A stretch of DNA of 64,000 bases from an uncultured Oscillospiraceae bacterium (GTDB lineage Bacteria; Bacillota; Clostridia; Oscillospirales; Oscillospiraceae), in assembly GCA_934667815.1 (NCBI GenBank), contig CAKUMO010000005.1, positions 26,104 through 90,103 on the forward strand. The letters are read 5' to 3'. Shown here piece after piece: positions 58,343 to 64,000 of this stretch (its first letter is position 1; every line of letters begins with the position of its first letter). The notes beneath the pieces are model-generated. The model was not told where the DNA came from, did no database searches, and saw only the letters and a list, made by a program, of their open reading frames with translations. The translations under genes were made by a program, and so were the position numbers.

Positions 58343-59509
58343 TTATACGATTTCCTTTGCGAAGCTCGTGCCCGGCGTCTCGTAGCTCACGCCCAGCAGC
58401 TCCGTGACGGTCGCGGCAATATCCGCAAAGGTCTTGCGCGTGCCGAGGTTGACGGGTTTGACGCGCTTGCCCGCGATGAGCAGCGGCACATACTCGCGCG
58501 TGTGGTCGGTGGTGGCGGTGTAGGCCGGGTCGCAGCCGTGGTCGGCCGTAATCATGACGAGGTCGTCCTCGCCCAGCGTGTCCAAAAACTTGGGCAGCCA
58601 GCCGTCAAACTCCGTCAGCGCAGCGGCGTAGCCGTCGATGTTGCGGCGGTGGCCATACAGCATGTCAAAATCGACCAGATTCGTAAAGCACAGGCCGGTG
58701 AAATCCCGCTCTGCGGCCTGTATGGTCTTTTCCATACCGTCGGTGTTGCCCTTGGTGTAGACGTGCTCCGTGATGCCCTCGCCTGCAAAAATATCGAAGA
58801 TCTTGCCGACGGCGTAGCTTTCCAACCCGGCGGCCTTGATGGCGTCGAGCATCGTGGGCGCAGGCGGCTCAAGGGAGAAATCGTGACGGTTGGACGTTCG
58901 GGTGAAGCCGTGCTCGGGGTCGCCGACGAAGGGGCGCGCAATGACGCGGCCGACGCCGTGCTTGCCGCGCAGGATCTTGCGGGCGATGCGGCAGTATTCA
59001 TAGAGCTGCTCCAAGGGAACGACATCCTCGTGCGCCGCGATCTGGAACACGGAGTCGGCAGAGGTGTAGACGATCAGGTCGCCGGTTTTCATGTGCTCCG
59101 CGCCGTATTTCTGGATGACCTCGGTGCCCGACCACGGCGCATTGGCCAGCACGCCGCGTCCCGTGGCCTCACGGAAGGGCTTCAGAACCTCCTCAGGGAA
59201 GCCGTTCGGGTAGGTCGGCAGGGGATTTTCGGAAATCAGACCGGCAATCTCCCAGTGGCCGATGGTGGTATCCTTGCCCGCCGAGGCCTCGTGCAGACGG
59301 GCGACCGCGCCGCACTGCGGCTGCGCCTTGGGCAGATAGTCCACGCCGTCGATGTTGCCGAGGCCGTGGGCGATCAGGTTGGGAACATGGAATTTTTCCG
59401 ATGTGGAGCAGCTTTTCAGCGTGTTGACGCCGTGATCTCCGAACTTTGCGGCATCGGGCGCTTCGCCGCAGCCGCAGGAATCCAGAACGATCAAAAAGAC
59501 ACGTTTCAT
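58343..59509 (-). CDS. deoB: Phosphopentomutase
   Basis: 388 residues. Alkaline-phosphatase-like metal sites: VLDSCGCGEAPDAAKFGDHG at the N-terminus, DTTIGHWEIAG with the catalytic threonine, and MITADHGCDPAYTATTDHTRE near the C-terminus. It interconverts (deoxy)ribose 1- and 5-phosphates from nucleoside phosphorolysis. It sits downstream of deoD, separated by repeat A copy 2 and its paired hairpins. Confidence 0.96.
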   Translation of the reverse strand: MKRVFLIVLDSCGCGEAPDAAKFGDHGVNTLKSCSTSEKFHVPNLIAHGLGNIDGVDYLPKAQPQCGAVARLHEASAGKDTTIGHWEIAGLISENPLPTYPNGFPEEVLKPFREATGRGVLANAPWSGTEVIQKYGAEHMKTGDLIVYTSADSVFQIAAHEDVVPLEQLYEYCRIARKILRGKHGVGRVIARPFVGDPEHGFTRTSNRHDFSLEPPAPTMLDAIKAAGLESYAVGKIFDIFAGEGITEHVYTKGNTDGMEKTIQAAERDFTGLCFTNLVDFDMLYGHRRNIDGYAAALTEFDGWLPKFLDTLGEDDLVMITADHGCDPAYTATTDHTREYVPLLIAGKRVKPVNLGTRKTFADIAATVTELLGVSYETPGTSFAKEIV

Positions 59510-59544
59510 ATACAGTCTCCTTTGCTTTGATTTAGGGACAAATC

Positions 59545-59568
59545 AGGAAACGGCAAAGGCCGTTTCCT
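59545..59568. terminator. Hairpin H-A2 (one of two copies flanking repeat A copy 2)
   Basis: Twenty-four bases with arms AGGAAACGGC and GCCGTTTCCT. The identical 24-mer occurs at 59821-59844. Confidence 0.7.
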
Positions 59569-59600
59569 CAGCGTGTCGAAAAACTCTTTTCGGCACGCTG
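59569..59600 (-). repeat. Conserved hairpin appended to repeat A, copy 2
   Basis: On the minus strand CAGCGTGCCGAAAA pairs with TTTTTCGACACGCTG; it is the counterpart of 10155-10186. One base change restores a pair that is mismatched in copy 1. Confidence 0.7.
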
Positions 59601-59601
59601 A

Positions 59602-59820
59602 CAGACTGCGAAAAAGTTCGGAAGACAAGCAACTCACGCTCGTCGGCGTACATAGGTACGGTAGGGCGTGAGTTGCGCAGTAAGTCAAAATCCTTGCTTT
59701 GCAAGCTGGTTTTCAGACTATAAAGTTTGGAATCCCCCACTTTTGTAAATGAAATCCAGAGAGTAAAATCCGTTGAATTGTGAATCGATTTTGACGATTA
59801 CGAACTTTTTTGACAGTCTG
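59602..59820 (-). repeat. Dispersed repeat A, copy 2 (219 bp)
   Basis: Exactly the same length as the copy at 9935-10153 and in the opposite orientation. Terminal repeats on the minus strand are CAGACTGTCAAAAAAGTTCG and CGAACTTTTTCGCAGTCTG. The internal GCAACTCACGCCC stem is kept with one mismatch. Confidence 0.8.
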
Positions 59821-59844
59821 AGGAAACGGCAAAGGCCGTTTCCT
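59821..59844 (-). terminator. Terminator hairpin H-A2 after deoD
   Basis: Identical to 59545-59568; on the minus strand it lies 10 bp past the deoD stop. Confidence 0.7.
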
Positions 59845-59853
59845 GATAGGATC

Positions 59854-60594
59854 TTATTTTTCCAGCTTGACCGCCGTCTCCAGCGCGACCTGCATCATCT
59901 CGCGGAAGGAGGTCTGGCGTTCCTCGGCGGGCAGCGCCTCGCCGGTGAGCATGTGGTCGGAGATCGTGCAGATCGCCAGCGCACGCTTGCCCCAGCGCGC
60001 CGCCTGCATATAAAGACCGGCGGCCTCCATCTCACAGGCCATCACACCGAACTTGCGCCATGCGTTGACCGTCTGCAAAACCTCGGGCATGCCCTCGTCG
60101 TCGTTGTAGAAGTTGTCCGTGGACAGAATGTTGCCGACGTGATACGTTGCACCGGCCTCCTCGCAGGAGGTCACGGCCGCACGCAGCATGTCAAACGACG
60201 CAATGGGTGCAAAGTGGCCGTCCACATGGTACTGATGCCAAAAATTCGAGTCCGTGCACGCGCCCTGCGCAATGACGATGTCACGTACATGGATGTCGGG
60301 GTTGATGGAGCCGGCCGAGCCGATGCGCATGATGTTCTGCACGCCGTAGGCATTGTAAAGCTCGTAGGAATAGATGCCGATGGACGGAATGCCCATGCCC
60401 GAAGCCATGACGGACACCTTCACGCCCTTGTAATAGCCGGTGTAGCCCTGTACGCCGCGGATGTTGTTGACGAGCTTGGGATTTTCGAGGAAGTTTTCCG
60501 CAATGTACTTTGAACGCAGGGGATCGCCGGGCATCAGGACGGTCTGGCCGAAGTCCTCGGGGGTCGCCTTGATATGGGGAGTCGGGTAGTTCAT
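59854..60594 (-). CDS. deoD: Purine-nucleoside phosphorylase (DeoD type)
   Basis: 246 residues, the usual length for hexameric DeoD. Visible are TVLMPGDPLRSKYIAENFL (phosphate site), ASGMGIPSIGIYSYELYN, IMRIGSAGSINPDIHVRDIV and VMACEMEAAGLYMQAARWGK (purine/ribose site). It cleaves purine nucleosides to base and ribose 1-phosphate, which deoB then handles. It follows tdk by 25 bp in the same direction. Confidence 0.96.
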   Translation of the reverse strand: MNYPTPHIKATPEDFGQTVLMPGDPLRSKYIAENFLENPKLVNNIRGVQGYTGYYKGVKVSVMASGMGIPSIGIYSYELYNAYGVQNIMRIGSAGSINPDIHVRDIVIAQGACTDSNFWHQYHVDGHFAPIASFDMLRAAVTSCEEAGATYHVGNILSTDNFYNDDEGMPEVLQTVNAWRKFGVMACEMEAAGLYMQAARWGKRALAICTISDHMLTGEALPAEERQTSFREMMQVALETAVKLEK

Positions 60595-60619
60595 AACGGT
60601 TCTCCTTTTGTATAAAAAT

Positions 60620-61204
60620 TTACTTCACTTTTCTGTGCTCGCGGATGTTGCGGATCCAGCACTTGTGGCACATGGCAATGTAGCGGTCGTTGCCGCCGAG
60701 CAGGAGCTGTGCGCCCTCGGTGACGACGTAGCCCTGCGCATCAAGGCGGGCATTGGTCGTGGCCTTGGCGCCGCAGTCGCAGATGGCTTTGATCTCGGAG
60801 ATGGTGTCGGCCACCTCGAACAGCCGGCGGCTGCCGTCAAAGAGCTTGCTCTGGAAGTCCGTGCGCAGGCCGAAGCAGAGCACGGGGATGTTTTCCGTGT
60901 CCACGATGTCCCTGAGCTGGTCGATCTGCGCTGCGGTCAGGAACTGGCATTCGTCCACGATGATGACATCGGTACGCTCGCGTGCGCGAAAGATCTCGCA
61001 GATGTCGGCTTCGGGCGAGACGACCTCGGCCACGGCCTCCAAGCCCACGCGGCTGCGCAGCATGACCGCGCCGTCACGGCTGTCGGCCGCAGGCTTGACG
61101 AGCCAGACGTGCATCCCGTTTTCTTCATAATTGTACTTTGTGATGAGCGCCTGCGCAGTCTTTGACGAGCCCATGGAGCCGTATTTGAAATAAAGTTTCG
61201 CCAC
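60620..61204 (-). CDS. tdk: Thymidine kinase
   Basis: 194 residues, type II TK. P-loop LYFKYGSMGSSKTAQAL, VIIVDECQFLTAAQID, and structural zinc cysteines in ICDCGAKATTNARL and MCHKCW. The start is GTG at 61204 because CGGAGG lies 7 nt upstream and the protein then begins MAKLYFKYGSM as in relatives. It leads a tdk-deoD transcript from the promoter at 61239-61267. Confidence 0.95.
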   Translation of the reverse strand: MAKLYFKYGSMGSSKTAQALITKYNYEENGMHVWLVKPAADSRDGAVMLRSRVGLEAVAEVVSPEADICEIFRARERTDVIIVDECQFLTAAQIDQLRDIVDTENIPVLCFGLRTDFQSKLFDGSRRLFEVADTISEIKAICDCGAKATTNARLDAQGYVVTEGAQLLLGGNDRYIAMCHKCWIRNIREHRKVK

Positions 61205-61238
61205 TGGCCTACCTCCGGATCGAATGGATTGTTCTTTC

Positions 61239-61267
61239 ATTATACAGGATTCTTTCCATTTATGCAA
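61239..61267 (-). promoter_or_regulatory. Promoter of tdk-deoD
   Basis: TTGCAT (61267-61262), 17-bp spacer, TATAAT (61244-61239), minus strand. Confidence 0.8.
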
Positions 61268-61349
61268 GGGAAAGTCTTGTTTGCACACGTCCGTTCCGGA
61301 TTTTGGTCAAAGTGCTGCAAGAATGCCCGGCATTTTTGTGAAAAACACC

Positions 61350-61382
61350 CTGCGGCACACTTCCTTGCGAAGTGTGCCGCAG
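61350..61382 (-). terminator. Terminator of the polysaccharide deacetylase gene (H-B4-type hairpin)
   Basis: CTGCGGCACACTTC/GAAGTGTGCCGCAG, followed on the minus strand by GTGTTTTT. The sequence is that of the hairpins at 56098 and 56491 with paired A/T-to-G/C changes, so this hairpin is itself dispersed. Confidence 0.8.
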
Positions 61383-61396
61383 AAATAGGTTTTATT

Positions 61397-62833
61397 TTAA
61401 TTATTGACCCTGTGGTGGGCGGTAGGACTGGTGGCATCAAGCGGCAGGAAGGTATAGCCGTTGGCCAGACCCCAGACAATGATGCGCTCGACCGCCGCGA
61501 CGCTGAAGCCCTTGATGTCATGCTGCAAAACGACCGAAACGTCGTGGCTCTGAATGCCGGAGATGACATTTTCAAAGACCTTATCCGTGCTGGTCGTCTC
61601 GCCTGCGTCGCCGCTGCTGACATTCCAGTCGAAATACTGATAGCCCGTGTCGGTCAGCGCCTGCGTCAGGCGCGTCATGATGCCCGGATTGAAGCGGCTG
61701 ACGGTATTCGAGCTGCCGCCGGGGAAGCGCACGAGCGTGGTCGGCTTGCCGCTCAGCGCCGTGATGACGTCCTGCACCTTTTGCAGATCGGCAAAATAGG
61801 CCTCCTCGCTGGCATAGATCGTCTCATAGCTGTGCGTCGCGCTGTGGATACCGACGCTGTGTCCCTCTCTCAGCTCGCGGGTAATGGTATCGGTGTAGCT
61901 TGTGTTGACGATGAAGAAGGTCGCCTTGACATTGTACTTGGCCAGCACGTCCAGAAGCTCAGCCGTGTAGCGGCTCGGGCCGTCGTCGAAGGTCAGATAG
62001 ACGGTCTTGCTGCCCGGTGAGACGGTGTCGGGCTGGCGGATGGCCTTGACATGGACGGTGCGCGTGACCGACGCGGTGTTGCCGAAGCTGTCGGTCGCGG
62101 TGTAGGTCAGGGTATAATCGCCTGCGCGGTAGACATCCACGCTGCCCTCGACGCTGAGCTTTTCGGTCAGGTCACCGTCGCCGTTGTCCGTGGCGGTCGC
62201 GCCGGGGTCGCGGTAGGCCGTTCCGGCGGTGATGGTGATCTCCGGTTCGCCCTGCAGCGTGATCTCGGGCGGCGTGACATCTTTATAATTGATCGTGCGC
62301 ACGGCCTCGGCGGTGTTGCCTGCGCGGTCGGTGACGGTGTAATAGACCTTGCCGTCCTTTTCCTCGCGCTGCACCTGTGCGGTCAGGTCGCCGTCGCAGC
62401 GGTCGGTTGCGGAAAAGCCGTCTTCTTCATAGGGCGTGCCAGGGACGGTATAGCTGTCCTTCTTTTCGGTGAGGGTGATCTCCGGTGCAAGCGTATCCTG
62501 CGTGGTGACAACGCGGTGAGCCTGCCCGTGCCAGAGCAGGAAATCCGCCGAATAGGTGACGGTCTGCTCGCCGGTGCGGCGTTCGTCCACGCTGCCGGAT
62601 TTGCGAACCTTCAGCGGCCAGCCTCTGCGGAAAACCAGCGAGCCGCAGAAGCGTGCGGCCGCGCCCTCCTCGTGATATTCGTCCACGCCGCATTCGAGCG
62701 TCTGCTCCGGTTCGCCGTTCAGCGTGACGCGGACGGAGAAGCGATTGACGCCAAAAAAGAATCCGGCTGCCAGCAGCAGCACGAGCAGCGGCGTGAGCAG
62801 GCCGAAAACAAGTCCCCTTTTGGATTTTTTCAT
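61397..62833 (-). CDS. Polysaccharide deacetylase with Ig-like (DUF5011) domains
   Basis: 478 residues. An N-terminal membrane helix (8-28) is followed by a divergent domain and two DUF5011 Ig-like repeats (APEITLTEKKDSYTVPGTPYEEDGF and PPEITLQGEPEITITAGTAYRDPG). The C-terminal NodB domain has YLTFDDGPSRYTAELLD (metal Asp), GHSVGIHSATHSYE (metal His pair), and LVRFPGGSSN. It most likely N-deacetylates peptidoglycan at the outer face. The ATG at 62833 has AAGGAG upstream. Confidence 0.93.
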   Translation of the reverse strand: MKKSKRGLVFGLLTPLLVLLLAAGFFFGVNRFSVRVTLNGEPEQTLECGVDEYHEEGAAARFCGSLVFRRGWPLKVRKSGSVDERRTGEQTVTYSADFLLWHGQAHRVVTTQDTLAPEITLTEKKDSYTVPGTPYEEDGFSATDRCDGDLTAQVQREEKDGKVYYTVTDRAGNTAEAVRTINYKDVTPPEITLQGEPEITITAGTAYRDPGATATDNGDGDLTEKLSVEGSVDVYRAGDYTLTYTATDSFGNTASVTRTVHVKAIRQPDTVSPGSKTVYLTFDDGPSRYTAELLDVLAKYNVKATFFIVNTSYTDTITRELREGHSVGIHSATHSYETIYASEEAYFADLQKVQDVITALSGKPTTLVRFPGGSSNTVSRFNPGIMTRLTQALTDTGYQYFDWNVSSGDAGETTSTDKVFENVISGIQSHDVSVVLQHDIKGFSVAAVERIIVWGLANGYTFLPLDATSPTAHHRVNN

Positions 62834-62977
62834 ACGACGCTCCTTTCTCTGTCTCAGATTCTGTCGTTTGTCTTTTAGACGGCAACGGTTAAAAAATGTT
62901 CCCGCAAAACCGCGCCGGCTTTTGCACAAAAGTCGATTTCGCCGCATAGCATGAAAGGGCGCGAAAAAGGAGGAATC

Positions 62978-63169
62978 ATGAAGAATATTCTGCAAAATAT
63001 CGCAAATATGCTCAAGGTCAAGACCCTCGTGACGCTCTCGGTCATTGCCGTGTTCATCGTTCTGGCGCTGCGCGGGGACATCAGCTCGGATAATATCATG
63101 ATTATCGTCACGTCGGTCATCAGCTTTTATTTCGGCGTCCAGCATGAGAAGGGAGGAGGAGAATCTTGA
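62978..63169 (+). CDS. Phage-type small membrane protein, holin-like
   Basis: 63 residues. An amphipathic N-terminus (MKNILQNIANMLKVKT) is followed by two hydrophobic segments (LVTLSVIAVFIVLAL and IMIIVTSVISFYFGV) and a charged end. AAGGAGG precedes the ATG. Its stop overlaps the TTG start of the amidase gene, the usual holin-endolysin order. No other phage genes are in the window. Confidence 0.7.
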   Translation: MKNILQNIANMLKVKTLVTLSVIAVFIVLALRGDISSDNIMIIVTSVISFYFGVQHEKGGGES

Positions 63170-63807
63170 AGAAAATTTATCTCAGCCCCAGCGACCAGAG
63201 CGCCAACGCCTATGCCTACGGCGGCACGAATGAGGCGGCGCAGTGCCGCCGCTTTGCCGATGCCGCGCAGGCCGCGCTCGAGCGCTGCGGCTTCTCGGTG
63301 AAAAACAACCAGACCGGCAGCATGTATGACCGTGCCGCCGAGTCCAACCGCTGGGAAGCCGACCTGCACGTCTGCATTCACACCAACGCCTTTGACGGCA
63401 CGGTCTCCGGCACGAGAATGTTCGCGTTCAACACGACCGGCAGCGGCTACAAGGCTGCGCAGGCGATCTTCCGCGTGCTCGCACCCATCACGCCTGGCAG
63501 GAGTGAAAACCTGACGGCGCGTCCCGGCCTGTACGAGATCCGCGTGACGAACGCCCCCTGCGTGTATATCGAGGTCGATTTTCACGACAACGTCGAGGCA
63601 GCTAAGTGGCTCATCTCGCACCCGACGGAAATCGGTGAGGCCATCTGCGAGGGCATCTGCGATTATTACGAAGTGCCGTATCTCCCGCCCGAGGCGGACG
63701 AAGCGCTTGTCTGGGCGAAAGAACAGGGGATTTTTGACCTTGCGGACGAGGCCGCACCCGTGACCGGCGCGCAGCTCGCACGCGTGCTCTATCGGCTCAA
63801 GGGCTAG
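63166..63807 (+). CDS. N-acetylmuramoyl-L-alanine amidase (Amidase_3, endolysin-like)
   Basis: 213 residues; TTG start at 63166 with GGAGGAGG just upstream. The catalytic domain (1-170) has the glutamate of GGTNEAAQC, the histidine of HVCIHTNAFDG and the glutamate of CVYIEVDFHDN. The usual first zinc histidine (DPGHGG) is replaced by LSPSDQ. The C-terminus (about 180-213, EALVWAKEQGIFDL to LARVLYRLKG) looks like one SLH-type repeat. No signal peptide, consistent with export by the holin. An IS end lies 3 bp after the stop. Confidence 0.85.
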   Translation: MKKIYLSPSDQSANAYAYGGTNEAAQCRRFADAAQAALERCGFSVKNNQTGSMYDRAAESNRWEADLHVCIHTNAFDGTVSGTRMFAFNTTGSGYKAAQAIFRVLAPITPGRSENLTARPGLYEIRVTNAPCVYIEVDFHDNVEAAKWLISHPTEIGEAICEGICDYYEVPYLPPEADEALVWAKEQGIFDLADEAAPVTGAQLARVLYRLKG

Positions 63808-63809
63808 TT

Positions 63810-64000
63810 TGTAGGTTTGTCAAACATATTGGACAACAACCTCAGAGGGGGGAGCGCCAGCGGAGGGGTCTCATGGGTAGGTTGTTGGAGCGGCGATTGC
63901 GGACGGTGAGCTGCTTTGCAAAATCATCCAGAGAGTAAACCGCGTGGCAGGAATAGAAACGCTTCTGATCCTCGCGGTGGCTGCGCTCGACCTTGCCGTT
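63810..64000 (-). mobile_element. End of an insertion sequence (continues beyond the window)
   Basis: TGTAGGTTTGTCAAACATAT starts at 63810 and runs to about 63840, the look of an IS terminal inverted repeat. A transposase reading frame points out of the window on the minus strand. The other end is not visible, so element length and target duplication cannot be read. Confidence 0.7.
63842..64000 (-). CDS. DDE transposase/integrase, C-terminal 52 residues
   Basis: The visible part reads NGKVERSHREDQKRFYSC and then AVYSLDDFAKQLTVRNRRSN before a stop at 63842. This is the end of an rve/IS481- or IS3-like integrase core, where the glutamate of NGKVERSHRE would be the third catalytic acid. The final residues (PMRPLRWRSPL) look slightly truncated compared with relatives I remember. 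Confidence 0.8.
   Translation of the reverse strand, partial: NGKVERSHREDQKRFYSCHAVYSLDDFAKQLTVRNRRSNNLPMRPLRWRSPL

Noticed and set aside
63810..63842. IS insertion truncating the amidase gene
   Set aside because: The amidase reading frame ends with its own TAG 3 bp before the IS end and has a complete catalytic domain and C-terminal repeat.

Overview
The window is 64 kb of a GC-rich chromosome with Firmicute features: strong AGGAGG-type ribosome sites, TTGACA/TATAAT promoters, a SAM-I riboswitch before metK, ECF-type S components (BioY, QueT), LplABC-type sugar transport and a BMP-family nucleoside transporter. A predicted preQ1-III-like pseudoknot before queT, a riboswitch class reported mainly from Ruminococcaceae, together with the gene content, suggests a gut member of the Oscillospiraceae/Ruminococcaceae. 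No rRNA, tRNA or CRISPR was seen. The taxonomy is an inference, not a measurement.

Layout. (1) 1-9.9 kb is housekeeping: nitroreductase (partial), the divergent birA/bioY biotin pair with an unusual ladder of TTGTAAAC half-sites, a GNAT/DUF2156 pair, mnmA, a lipoprotein cyclophilin with a TetR regulator, a PadR/HAAS-like/secreted-protein operon and a Ca2+/Na+ antiporter. (2) 10.2-16.6 kb holds a D-lactate dehydrogenase with a cysteine-rich tail, then a signalling and surface-polymer module. A beta-helix carbohydrate-binding lipoprotein (Cthe_2159 type) diverges from a VTC-domain protein, a DUF4956 membrane protein and an OmpR/HisKA two-component system. The divergent promoter carries a symmetric set of 11-bp-phased response-regulator boxes. 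(3) 16.8-20.6 kb: M18 aminopeptidase, acyl-ACP thioesterase and a membrane-anchored parvulin. (4) 20.8-38.8 kb is a glycan-use locus. One leftward run carries two LplB/LplC-like permeases, a binding lipoprotein, GH38 alpha-mannosidase, GH3, an FGGY kinase, a broken L-fucose-isomerase-type gene, an aldose epimerase, GH2 beta-mannosidase and a YesL-like protein. A divergent GH20 hexosaminidase shares operator-like repeats with the transport operon. (5) 39.3-51.1 kb: second mnmA with an HD protein, Na/Pi symporter, riboswitch-queT-Gx transporter-DUF1893 operon, XRE/TPR regulator, membrane proteins, diacylglycerol-kinase-like enzyme, and SAM-I-metK-aminotransferase. (6) 51.2-61.2 kb is a nucleoside uptake and salvage block: udk, BMP lipoprotein plus ABC ATPase and two permeases, cdd, deoB, deoD and tdk. 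(7) 61.4-64.0 kb: polysaccharide deacetylase with Ig-like repeats, a holin/amidase pair, and the end of an IS whose transposase runs out of the window.

Running through the intergenic spaces are at least three families of non-coding dispersed repeats. Family A (219-bp core, imperfect 19-bp terminal inverted repeats) occurs twice. Each copy sits between two near-identical terminator hairpins that are specific to that site. Family B (about 190-200 bp, four copies plus a fragment) lies behind terminators and its right end resembles the termini of family A. Family R (about 112 bp, two inverted copies) brackets the PadR operon. They look like MITE-type elements that home to, or duplicate, terminator hairpins. 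With the VTC/DUF4956/beta-helix/two-component module, they are the least explained content of the window.
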